From positions 8,822,783 through 8,886,782 of the forward strand of contig NC_062980.1 of NCBI RefSeq assembly GCF_023078275.1: 64,000 bases of DNA. The letters run 5' to 3'. This stretch comes from Leguminivora glycinivorella. Its lineage: Eukaryota > Arthropoda > Insecta > Lepidoptera > Tortricidae. How positions within the stretch are numbered: position 1 is the first letter of the stretch; each line of letters starts with the position of its first letter. Below, in pieces: positions 25,347 to 36,566 of the stretch. A program made the translations under genes and the position numbers. Below the pieces are notes generated by a model, which saw only the letters and a program-made list of their open reading frames with translations, ran no database searches and was not told the origin of the DNA.

Positions 25347-25748
25347 ATGGACAAAATTCCAGACCAAATCGGTTACCTGGTGCTTACAGAGGACGGGGCT
25401 GTCCTCGAGTCTGGTGGGGAGCTGGAGAATGACGAGCGAGTAGCTACGATAGTAACGGACCTTATCAGCTTATCAAACAAGTTCGTTAAAATTATTTATT
25501 ATGTCTTAAAATATCTGCATATATTGCTAGCCAAACCAAAAAGGCTATAGTTTGCCATGACTCACGTAATATTATTATCACATTTCAGGGTTGATCCCGT
25601 AGCGTTTTCTCCAAACGAGCAGTTCAAGAAAATATCCATTACGTACGACGACCACTGGTTCCTAATTTGTATGTCCAATAAGAAGATATATGTGGTTAAA
25701 AGAAACATATCTCTTCCTGCTAGTGAACCTAATTCAGTTGTTGTTTGA
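25347..25748 (+). CDS. LAMTOR4: Ragulator complex protein LAMTOR4, 2 exons
   Basis: Join: 25347-25480, 25589-25748; 294 nt, 97 aa plus stop. It opens MDKIPDQIGYLVLTEDGAVL and GELENDERVA, and exon 2 has DPVAFSPNEQFKKISITYDD and KIYVVKRN, the full roadblock/LC7-type pattern of LAMTOR4. LAMTOR4 is a subunit of the pentameric Ragulator, which anchors Rag GTPases on the lysosome for mTORC1 activation. Length is normal (human protein about 99 aa). The junction codon is AA|G (Lys); the donor GTTCGT is weak but is the only GT I found that keeps frame. The start has a good context (A at -3, G at +4). Its stop lies 21 nt before the RFT1 start, and no AATAAA is visible between them. Confidence 0.95.
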
Positions 25749-25769
25749 CCAATTCGAAACTAATTCATC

Positions 25770-27455
25770 ATGGGACGGAATTTACTGATGAGTAGTCTTG
25801 AGAATGCATCATTTAATATAATCTTCCAAATAATATTCCGTTGTGTAACATTCATTATCAATGCATGGGTGATTAGGAATGTTGGCCATGAGGTGTTAGG
25901 TATCATGAATGTGCGCCTCCTGCTGCTAGAGAGCACAATCTTGTTCCTCAGCAGGGAGCCATTCAATCGGGCGTGCCTTGGTCAAAAAGAAGAATTCAGC
26001 TGGCATCAAATTATTAACCAAATTTGGCTTTCTGTTCCTCTCAGCTGTGTTTTGTCATTAGTGTTTGTTTACATCTGGCTCTATGTATTACCTCTAGGCA
26101 ATCCAGAATATGCCTTTCAGTATACATTTGGTTGCTGGAGTGTTGCACTGTCTTGTGTCATAGAATTGTGTTCAGCCAACATGGCATTACTTGCACAACT
26201 GTTCTGTTTTGTTAAATTAAGAGTAGCCTTAGATACTTTGCATATTTTCACAAGAACAGTCATATTTCTATCTATAATTGTATATGATAGGTCTTTAGCC
26301 TTGATTGCATTTTCATTAGCACAAGTGGGCAGCATTACAGCTGTTGCCATTTTCTATTATTTGTTTTTCTATTGGTACATTAAAAACAAACCTTTATATG
26401 CTAAAGGCGCTCTCAAGAACAGTTATGTGCCAGATAATATTTTACAAAGATTATATAAGAATGTGGATGACTTTAACTTTACATCTCTTAAAGATTTCTT
26501 ACCGAAATGGTTGGGTTCTGTGAATACATCATTTAATAAGAAATTGAGTACTTTAACTGTAAGTTTTGCTAAACAGGGTGTTGTCAAACAGTTGTTGACA
26601 GAAGGTGAGAAGTATGTGATGTCTGTAAGCCCTGTCATGAGTTTTTCAGAGCAGGCAACTTATGATGTGGTTAATAATTTAGGTAGCCTGGCAGCGAGGT
26701 TCATATTTAGACCCATTGAGGACAGTAGCTACTTCTATTTTACTCAAATGGTGAGCAGAGACCTGCCACTGCACAAGCAAGACCAGCACAAGATACAGGA
26801 ATCTTGTGTTGTGTTGTCTCAAGTGTGCAAGACTGTCAGTTCCATTGGGTTGATAGTGTTAGTGTTTGGTCAGAGCTATGCTCACACATTACTGTGGATG
26901 TATGGAGGAGAAGCGTTTGTTGCGAGTGGATTGCCAGTTCAATTACTTCGTAGCCACTGCCTGGCGATAGTGCTGCTAGCTATCAATGGTGTCACTGAAT
27001 GCTACACATTTGCCACAATGACAAGTACACAATTGAACAGCTATAACTATTTAATGGTATTTTTTTCCATAAGTTTTTTGTTTTTATCCTACATTTTGAC
27101 TTATACATTTGGACCAGTAGGTTTTATAATTTCTAATTGTATCAATATGTTTGCGAGAATCATGCATAGTATTCATTTTATAAGTAATAAATACAAAAAC
27201 ACTGGTTATAAGCCCTTAGACGGACTGAATGTTGGAAAAGTCTTCCTCTTGGTGTTATTTATAGCAGGGTGTGTATGCAAAATCTCGGAGAATAAATTGT
27301 TCCATGTGTCTGTCATACTACACATAGTTATTGGTGCTGTGTGTTTTGCATTAGTCCTGTTGGCCTGGGCTTACGAAAACAGACAGCTTGTTATTAAAGT
27401 GTACAAAAAAGCGGTTCAGGCAGAGGATACTAAAGAGAAAATATCAGTTGACTAA
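25770..27455 (+). CDS. RFT1: RFT1 homolog, ER oligosaccharide-lipid protein
   Basis: One uninterrupted exon, 561 aa, close to the human length of about 541. It begins MGRNLLMSSLENASFNIIFQ and has the family segments FRCVTFIINAWVIRN, VRLLLLESTILFLSREPFNR and LAARFIFRPIEDSSYFYFTQ. About a dozen hydrophobic membrane segments are spread along it. RFT1 acts in the ER membrane in N-glycosylation, where it is needed to supply Man5GlcNAc2-PP-dolichol to the lumen; whether it is the flippase itself is debated. The C-terminus has a short lysine-rich tail. The ATG has A at -3 and G at +4. Lack of introns is notable beside multi-exon neighbours. It may be translated from a transcript shared with LAMTOR4. 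Confidence 0.96.
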   Translation: MGRNLLMSSLENASFNIIFQIIFRCVTFIINAWVIRNVGHEVLGIMNVRLLLLESTILFLSREPFNRACLGQKEEFSWHQIINQIWLSVPLSCVLSLVFVYIWLYVLPLGNPEYAFQYTFGCWSVALSCVIELCSANMALLAQLFCFVKLRVALDTLHIFTRTVIFLSIIVYDRSLALIAFSLAQVGSITAVAIFYYLFFYWYIKNKPLYAKGALKNSYVPDNILQRLYKNVDDFNFTSLKDFLPKWLGSVNTSFNKKLSTLTVSFAKQGVVKQLLTEGEKYVMSVSPVMSFSEQATYDVVNNLGSLAARFIFRPIEDSSYFYFTQMVSRDLPLHKQDQHKIQESCVVLSQVCKTVSSIGLIVLVFGQSYAHTLLWMYGGEAFVASGLPVQLLRSHCLAIVLLAINGVTECYTFATMTSTQLNSYNYLMVFFSISFLFLSYILTYTFGPVGFIISNCINMFARIMHSIHFISNKYKNTGYKPLDGLNVGKVFLLVLFIAGCVCKISENKLFHVSVILHIVIGAVCFALVLLAWAYENRQLVIKVYKKAVQAEDTKEKISVD

Positions 27456-27513
27456 CATAAGAATATTTAGTTAATTTAGAATGTAACATACTAGAGTTTT
27501 ATTGTATTTATGA

Positions 27514-27519
27514 AATAAA
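27514..27519 (+). terminator. Poly(A) signal for RFT1
   Basis: AATAAA 59 nt after the RFT1 stop. Eight nt further on, TTTATT at 27527-27532 would serve as AATAAA for the convergent CCZ1 gene on the other strand. Confidence 0.7.
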
Positions 27520-27699
27520 GACATGTTTTATTCACATTAAAATTAGTTTCATTTGAAAATTACGTAAAGGTTTATAAAAAAAAAGTTAGTTTATGATTGA
27601 ATAAATATGAGATATATTTTAAATATATTAACAATTACTTAAAGTAACAATAATATTTAATGATTATATTTGTAGTTTTCCCATTTCTAGATTTAATAC

Positions 27700-30600
27700 T
27701 TATATAGGGTAGAAGAATATACCTTTCATTTGAACTTCGCATATTCGTTTCACCTCATCTGTGAAGAAAAAAAATAGTTTTATGAGAATAATTATATTAA
27801 ATACCTACAAATTAAATATTCATAGTAAATATGAGTATTGAGTACCAATGGTACCATTAATACTTTGACTACCACAAAAAGCTGAGGACGTCATCAGAAA
27901 GTCTTGCCAAAGACGCCATAGCCGTCACCTTTGCTAATGCAATAGGAACTTACGCAACCCTTCGTAAAAGATCAATTTCGCTTAAATGGCCGCCTGGCGT
28001 CGGATCGGAGGCACAGCGTATTCCTTCGTCATTTGGCGTAAATCACACGCACACCATGATTTAAATCGAACAGCCCATAGCTTGGCAAAAAATAATAGAA
28101 ATTAAAAAGTGGCAACATTATATGCCACGTTTTTTCACACCCATTGATTTGAAAGGGACGACACTACAATGTCGCTTTATAATTTCTACTCCTGTTTGTC
28201 AGACTGTACTAAAAAAATGATCATATTATATAAAACAATTAATTATTTAATTAATTTTACCGACCTGCAATTTCCTTGAGATTTGCATTCTTTTCTTGGA
28301 TTATGACGTAAAATTCTCTCTCGTTTGATGACTTGCCAGTAATCCAATATTCATCAGGTGTTTTGATAATTACTTCACCGTAGTTACCAAGACTGCAACA
28401 AAACAAAATATTATTAAGACTAAGAAAGAAAACATGCCTTCAGGGCGAGGTACCTACTTCTGTAAGTAATTTGGGTTTTGGCTAAGACATGTGGTAATTC
28501 ATTTATCGGAACTTAGGACCTACTTTAATATTTAGCATTTTATTTATATTTTGAAATATTTTTAAACATTACCTAATTCTATTTTTAGACTTGACAGCTC
28601 TACCATACACACCTTCACCATACACAATTTTGAGTTATATAACAAATTAACTGTAGAAACATAATTGAAAACCTTTACCTTTGTCTATCTGCATGTATGC
28701 CAGCTATAATACTTAAAACTTCTGGTTTGACAGTGGTTGAAGGTACCAACTTGTTGACTGGAGACTGAAAACGTAATATTAAATTTATGAGTATGTATAT
28801 GAAAATACCTACTGTTCACCAGTGACATTGCAATAAAAGTCTGGCTTTAAAAGCAAAAGATAGAGACATGTAAGTAAAATAGACTGCATATTGTGTCCAT
28901 TTTCTACAGATTTTTAATCGTCGCCTCATATCTCTCAAGAAGGACGGTTATCAAGTCGTCTGTATGTTTTTTTATTTTTTTTAATGTTTGTTCCTCGATA
29001 TCTCCGTCGTTACTGGACCGATTTTGAAATTTTTTTTTTATTGAATGTATGTGTATACAGATTGGTCCCATTTTTCTCAGAACCCAGTTCTGATGATGGG
29101 ATCCTGGAGAAATCGAGGGAACTCCTCAAATCTGAAAGGCATACATATGGTGATTTTTGTATTTTTAAAGGAACAGCATGAATTTACGTACGGAACAGTG
29201 ACATTTGGTGCAGTGGAAGTGCTGATGACGGTCAGAACGGAACTCCTCAAATCTGAACGGCACGCTTATAGTGACTTTGGTATTTTTATAAGAACAGCAT
29301 GCCCTTACGTCCAGAACAGTGACATTTGGTGCAGTGGAACTCCTGATGATGGTCAGAACGGAACTCCTCAAATCTAAACGGCACGTTTATAGTGACTTTG
29401 GTATTTTTATAAGAACAGCATGCACTTACGTCCAGAATAGTGACATTTGGTGCAGTGGAACTGTTGGTGATGGTCAGAACCGAAATACGTAATCCAACAT
29501 TCGCAAGTAGCTTTCACCAGAACCCCAAGGGCGGCGGTTTTTTTTTCTTAAAAATTATTCTATTTTGTCTAGTGTCTCAATGTCTCTTTTGAGGAAAATA
29601 GAAGCGTTCTAATTTTAAATCTACATTTAGACAGAAAGTAGGTACTTACAGAAGTTTTAAAAGCCAGATTAAGTCTGTTGAAATAAACAAACTTGTTATC
29701 ATTGGTCGCTATCTGTGCAGTTTGGAGCGCGTGAAGGGCGCACTGCTCACTGATAACTGAAGCGATGGATGACAGTTGGGGCCCGATGAATGCGTCCAGG
29801 GACTTGAATGTGTCTAATTCGAGGTTGGTGTTCACTGTAAAAAAGATTTAAAAAAATTTCTATGAAATAAATTTAGATTATTTGACATGTCTGGTAGTTT
29901 GAGGATGGCGTTGTCTCGTAGTCTGGGCGACCTTTTTTTATAGTAGAGGTATATAAACTGGCCCGCGGCGACCCAATTATGAGAGACTGTTGTCCTCGGG
30001 CCGGTAATTTTACTCAAAAGAATAAGGGTTGCGTTGTGGCCCGGTCGAGATTATCTAAGTCGCAATATGGTCCTGAGGTAAAAAGTTTAGCGACCCTTGC
30101 TTTACACTATACTCGTAGAATAGACTGACAATCTTAATAGTATACTTGTCATTAATACTAACCATCAACTGTAAAGCAAACTGTAGCGCTCAATGTCCTA
30201 TAAATAATGAGATAATATTCCTTCTCCTCTGGCTCATCTTCAAGCAAGAGATGAACTTTAGTCAGCTGTTGCAAGTCCTCCCGGATCCTGATGCCGTCCC
30301 GTGGCATGATGAACCGGCCGTGCCTTTGAGCCGCGGCTACTGCTCCGCCTTGGAACTCCTTTTCAATTTGCTCGGGTAGAAGCTTTTGTACTAAGTACTG
30401 GTAAAGCGTAAGCATGTCGTCTGTTGAGAGTGCATTCCTGTAATGGATTTTTGATTGCAATTGTTATAAGTTACCATCATAAGGGCCCCCTACATTTAGC
30501 GTTTCGCGAGCGTAGCGTCGGGCCTACTGTATGGCAAAGCCTGACGCGACGTCGACGCGGCGTCTTTTTCCATGCAGTTGGCCCGACGCTACGCTCGCGA

Positions 30601-32365
30601 GACGCTAGATGTGGGGAGCCCTAACATGGAAATATGGTGGCCAAGGGAAATTAATGTTGAAATTCATTAATATTTGTGTAATTATCGTATTTGTCTTTAT
30701 CTTACTCACCAAATAAGCTGCGCATTGTAAACAAATGAAATACATTTAAAATCAGGATATGTGACTTCAACCAGATCTATGAAACACAAAACTTTGAAGA
30801 AGGAATTTTTGTCCAGTGGCAGATAGCTTATTCCTTGAATTATATCGCAGATATCATTTGAGAGGCTTTTAGATGCTATATACTGAAACAAAAACATACA
30901 ACGTTAGGTTTACCTATATGAAACAATGTTAAAGGAATTATTATTAAGTTCATTCTTAACAAAGTAGCAAATTAAAATAATATCTACCAAGCTACTTTTC
31001 TACTTAAAAGCAGCAAAGAATATAGAAAAACAAAATGGAAAATTTTAACATTTCACACTTTTTTGAGTTATAAACTTGTTTGACTGGCTGTTATAAAATT
31101 CTGAGAGCAAATATACTATTGTAAAGGTTAAGAGGTTGTCAAGGCAACTCACTGGTCCAAAGAACTTTTCACAAGTGGTGTAAATCTCATCAGGTGGAAT
31201 GTTTTGAAATGGCCCGACAAACATTTTGAACATCTTGTAGGCTGATTTCAACAGATCAAACATAATGGATGGCTCAATCTGGAAAAATATGAGTCATTAA
31301 TTCATAAATAAGATTTCATAAATATAGCTGGTTAGCTGTAATCTAAATTAAATAGAAACAACAATCAGAACTAAAATGAAAGGTAAATTTGATATTGGAG
31401 TAGATTTATTTGTATGTATTTTGAAAAATTTAAATATTTTGACCTTACCACATCTCCTCTACTTTCTCCAATGGCAGAAAGTGCTTTTGTTGTATAAGGT
31501 ATTCGAACTACCTGAAATTAAAATAAAATGCACTATTACAAAATGCTACTTGGAGGATGACAGACTGGGATTAAATACAACTTGGGCAGTTGTGTAATAA
31601 AATATTTTATTATTATATATTTATTTACTTGTAATTGGTGTAGTAGAAAAATTAATTGTATATATTGATTAAGATCATCATTTGCATGTCACTTTGTGGC
31701 GAGGTAGTTGATACTCACTTTTATGTAAAACTACGTAAACCTGCATGCACACTTTCTTATGCAAATAAATGAATTATGAATTATGAAAAAAATATAGGTC
31801 AATTAAGTATATCTTACCAGAACCATCCAGTAACCTTTTTCCGGTTGATAGAAAATGTGTCTTTTGGTCTGTGTTTGCAATGCTTCACAAGGTTCTGAAG
31901 AAAATGTACTGGAACCAAAACATTGTATGTATATTACATCCAGAAAAATGAAACCACTAAAATGTAAGAAGTTTATGATAGTAAAATAATGTTGGGGGCC
32001 CTTTAATTTAATGTAACTAACATTAGTTACATTAAATTAAATTAATTTTTGATAAGTCGTCATTGTCCTTTTTTAACTAGAAAATAAAAAGTTGTATGTA
32101 GTCTTGGATACTTACGACATGAATTTGACAACTGCCTCACATAATCCAACCTGAAGCTTGCGGCCATCTCCACTCACTTGACTGGGATGAAAGAACAACA
32201 CCCTTTTCAGTTCCTGTCCAAATGATAAAGAAACAGCTTTAGTTTTTATTACAAATTGCCAGCGTTCATCCAATTTTATATTATTGAACATACTTCTCCT
32301 TCCTTTGGCCCGAAACTAGAGTTAAATATAAAGAAAGAGTGAATTTTCGTTTTTACATCTATCAT
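27700..32365 (-). CDS. CCZ1: Vacuolar fusion protein CCZ1 homolog, 11 exons
   Basis: Join: 32365-32294, 32213-32116, 31908-31818, 31511-31449, 31278-31153, 30882-30710, 30437-30163, 29834-29650, 28764-28679, 28392-28265, 27758-27700; 1,356 nt, 451 aa, every phase checked. Family segments run in order: FFIFNSSFGPKEGEELKRVL, HPSQVSGDGRKLQVGLCEAV, HIFYQPEKGYWMVLVVR, SYLPLDKNSFFKVLCFIDLV, SFVYNAQLIWN, HGRFIMP, FIGPQLSSIASVISEQC, ITGKSSNEREFYVIIQEKNA and KRICEVQMKGIFFYP. CCZ1 pairs with MON1 as the exchange factor that loads Rab7 on late endosomes; it is built from longin domains. Length is near human (about 480). One donor, GTCGGT after exon 10, is weak. Intron 8 holds a 121-bp-repeat element and intron 6 a hairpin MITE. 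It is convergent with RFT1, with 244 bp between stop codons. Confidence 0.95.
28905..29550. mobile_element. TIR element with 121-bp internal tandem repeats, copy 2
   Basis: Same ends and inner block (cgatatctccgtcgttact) as copy 1. Units start at 29118, 29239 and 29360, exactly 121 bp apart. The right inner inverted block is partly lost: the fourth unit runs into aacattcgcaagtagc and then the outer gcggcggtttttt end. It lies in intron 8 of CCZ1, about 100 bp from exon 8. Confidence 0.85.
30482..30622. mobile_element. GC-rich hairpin MITE
   Basis: The arms 30482-30524 and 30580-30622 are imperfect reverse complements, with the core gcgagcgtagcgtcgggcc paired to ggcccgacgctacgctcgc. It is 141 bp with no coding frame and lies in intron 6 of CCZ1. 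Confidence 0.85.
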
Positions 32366-32925
32366 ATTGATAGTTTTCGCTCCACGTACGGGCCGCAGTA
32401 ATGATGGACAATTTTCTGTAAAAATATTACACGCACTTCTTTTGTAAAAATGTTAATTTTATTACATTAACTAATATCGTATTGTATTTTGGCATACAAT
32501 ACAACACAAACATAAGGCAGGCACTGACAAGTTGACAACTGCCAGTTTGACAGTGATTTGGCAGGTTGTGAATGACATTTGCTATTTGTTCTGAAACTAC
32601 ATTATATTAAAATTTCAGAACTATTCATTAATAAAATACCAATTAAAATACATAATGAAACTTTAACGTATTATCGTTTTTTATTTAATAATATGATCCA
32701 AACAAACTCACAAATTCACAGTGTTATACCGTTCACACGTCTTTCCGTACGGAAATTCCGTGCGACTGCGGGATCTGCGGGTAGTGAAGAGGGAAATACC
32801 CCTTAAGTGTTACCATGGTGACGAACTTGCAAGATTGTTGATTTTATGAAGTTTGTAACGCCATACAATATTTTTATACCAATTCTTATTTACTATAATA
32901 CGCGATTTTAATTTATTACTAAAAC
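32366..32925. promoter_or_regulatory. Head-to-head promoter region, CCZ1 / EFHC-like
   Basis: Only 560 bp separate the two divergent start codons, so core promoters for both genes must lie here or close by. The DNA is AT-rich with no obvious TATA box or initiator that I can defend. Confidence 0.55.
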
Positions 32926-35900
32926 ATGGCTATGAGAAACCCAAGACTACCAATGTTGCCCGGCTACGGTGCTAACCCATTGGCGAGTATATTCAAATGC
33001 TTATTTGTTTTCTTTTCCGTTTTGCTAGAAGAATACACTAGATATAGATAGCTTGTAGGTACGATCTCGAGGTAGCGTGCCACACGGCCAGCCGGGAGCG
33101 CCCACTTGCTTTATAAATTTCAATGGACACTATTATACGACTATATTATAAGTATACCTACCTGTTGCCTGTGTTTCCATTTTTTTGAACACGCGCATTA
33201 TATTTTACTAAGTATTTTATTACAGATTGGGAAAACCAAATTTGGAGTTCGACCAGTTTTCACATCGATCGACAAAGTTAACATGTTAGTCGACAAAGCA
33301 ACTGAAGAAAACTACGTGCCCTCGCTGTACGCTCGAAAGCAAGCTCCCGAGTTACCTACTTGGATCATGTACGATAAGAACGTATGTCCATAATTATATT
33401 TTATACCGACTTAAAATTGAAATACTTCTTATATAGACAACCAAATCATGGCACTAAAAACGGCGCGAAATACAATTTATCTATGGAAATTAAACCTTCG
33501 CCCCTACATTTTCTATTAATCTTTTAGTGTTATGGTTATGGCTAGTCGATGTTTCCGCACGCGCATTCCGAAGCACTCGCTTTACCTATGAAGACAATTG
33601 GCCGGTGAGCCCTACACTTATCAAATTTGCAGCATTTTTTTTAGTGCAGTCAAGTGGAAAAATACGTATCGATTTATCCGCTCAAAAATATGTACCGAGA
33701 CCTTATTCCGCCGACATAAAGTGCTATGGGACATATTTTTGATAAGTTGTACGCACCCATATTTTTGCACTTGACTGTGCCAAGATTTAGTTGACTGTCT
33801 TTCCCTTTGTAATCACAATGTCAATTTTTACATAAAAAGGAAAAAGAAAAAACAAGGTATCTCATAATGATCGTCAAACTAAAATTAAAATACAATAATG
33901 GATTACAGTCAATTTATATTACATGTCATTTCCATATACTCATTTACAGAATATAATGGATTTTCCAATAAAAAGATTTTCAATTGGCGTTCAAAAGTTT
34001 CGTCAGATGTTTCTGTTCGCAATTTCGCGGGTAGTCGTTCGTAGTATGTCGGTCCAATCACTCTCGGGTTCTTTACTGAAAGCGCCATGCGACGCGGCAC
34101 TGTTCGCAATCTCCCTGTGGACCGAATTTGTTTCCCGGAAACTTCAACGCGCTTGAACATCGAGAAATTGTTTCTCACAAACATTAGTACTTGGAAGAGG
34201 TAAAGTGAGTAATGTGTCATTATACCGTTCTGTTTGAAGAGCTCCTGCACGGATGTCTAGTTTGTACTCCGGTTAGTAGTCGTACCGCTCGTTTTTGAAG
34301 GATTAAAACTCGCTTCGCATCCGTGGAGTTTCCCCAAATCAACGTCCCGTAAGATATTAGCGAGTGAAAATTTGAGAAATATACAGCCTTCAGTGCTTTT
34401 CTCGATATAAGCGGCTGAAGCTTCTTAATGGCGAAGACAGCACTACTCAACTTGTTGCATAACTTGTCAACATGGCACTTCCAGTTAAGATTCGAGTCGA
34501 CCGTAAAACCCAGGAATTTGCTTTCGAAACACAATGGCATTGGACCGTTTTCAATACATGATGGTGCTTCAGTGCTACGGGCCGAAAAAATCATCACACT
34601 GGACTTCGCGACGTTCAGGAGCAAACCATTCGACGAGAACCACGCCTGAAGCTGTTCACATGCCTCACTGATTCTTTCAGCCAACTGTTCGTGATTTTGG
34701 GCCCTCACTACAACTGTCGTGTCATCCGCAAAGAGTATAGGAATGCCGCTCGTTATTGCTGAAGGCAGATCATTAATAAATAGCAAAAATAACGTATTGC
34801 CAATCGCAGAGCCCTGTGGAATACCCAAGTTGACATGACCCATAGCCGAGGTGAGTACTTTCCCATTCGTGGTCAGTTTCACCACCTGCTTACGGTCCGA
34901 CAGGAATGACGTGAACAATTTAAGAGCAGAATCTGTAATACCGTACATGCTTAGTTTAGTTAACAGTAGGTCGTGGTTAATAACATCAAATGCTTTTGAT
35001 AAGTCACACAGAATGCCTGCCGTCTTGTGCTTCTCATCGAGGCCTGTGATAATGTTGTCAATGATCTTGTGCGCCGCCATTGTAGTTGACCGGTTGCGTC
35101 TGTATGCGTATTGCTGATCAGTAAGTAGGGCATGTTTTTCTAGATATGTCATCAGGCTGGAGGACAGAATGGACTCCACTATTTTTGAAATAGTGGGGAC
35201 GATAGTGATTGGTCGATAGTTGTTCACGTCATCCCTCTCACCCTTACCCTTGTACACAGGACAGACTCGGGTATTCTTAAGTACACTGGGGTATTTACCG
35301 CTCTGAAACATAGCATTTATTAATATTACTAACTAGCTTTTACCCGCGGCTTCGCCCGCGTAATAAAAGTATTCTTATTGAAAAGTTTACAAAAAATAAG
35401 ATTTTCATTTGGATCCGTAGGTTTCTTTGTAGGTACATCTGTCCGCGATTATTTCGATTAAGGTAAAGCGGGGCAATTCTCGACTGGGGGGCCATTGTAA
35501 CTGATCTATTTGCTGTACGGTCAGCCAAGAACCTTACACTGCTTTTTGGCTGACTGTACCTTACACATATTACTATTGTTTTAAAAGAAATTCTTGCAAT
35601 GATTGTAGAATTGTTACACAGCGACCACAGCGTAGGTAGTAGGTACGAATATGTATGTATTTTACCTATATAAATATTTATACTGGGGAAACTTCATACA
35701 ACCCACATAGCCAGTATCTCGACGCTATGGTCGGTAGGGTAAAAAGTACTTACAGAATACAGAATCATTTATTTATCCAACATAGGTGTACATAAGTTGT
35801 TACATTACATTTCAGTTCAGTTTCACTATGTGGCGCCTTACGGCATACAAATTTGAGAGCATGCATGTCAAACTATAAATTAAATTACCTACAATAATTA

Positions 35901-36505
35901 TATTCTAACTTCCTTGCATTATCGCTTACAATTTTTTCCATTTTGCTTATACTTATTGCAAACATAAACATATAAAAGGCAAGCAAACAACGATCTTCTT
36001 ACAGCACATTGAATATAATAGTTATCACGGTGCAGGATACTCGCCGATGCCTACTTACTAATCCCTTCCCACTGAGCCACCTGCATTTTACACTGCCTAG
36101 GTATCGATTGCCGGCCGATTATTCCGACCCCACTCCCTATTCTTATCCCCGTCCCTATCTCTGTCCTTGTCCCCGTCCCCGTCCCCGTCCCGTCCCTGTC
36201 CCCGTCCCTCCCCTATCCCTATCCCCGTCCCCGTCCCCTATTCCTATCCCTATTTCTATCCCTAACCCTATCTATACCTATCCTTATCCCTATACCTATC
36301 CCTATCCCTATCCCTATCCCTATCCCTATCCCTATCCCCGTCCCCGTCCCCGTCCCCGTCCCCGTCCCCGTCCCCGTCCCCGTCCCCGTCCCCGTCCCCG
36401 TCCCCGTCCCCGTCCCCGTCCCCTCCGCGTCCCCGTCCCCGTCCCCGTCCCCGTCATCCCTATCCTTATCCCTATCCCTATCCCTAACCCTAACCCTATC
36501 CCGTT

Positions 36506-36566
<61 letters not shown>

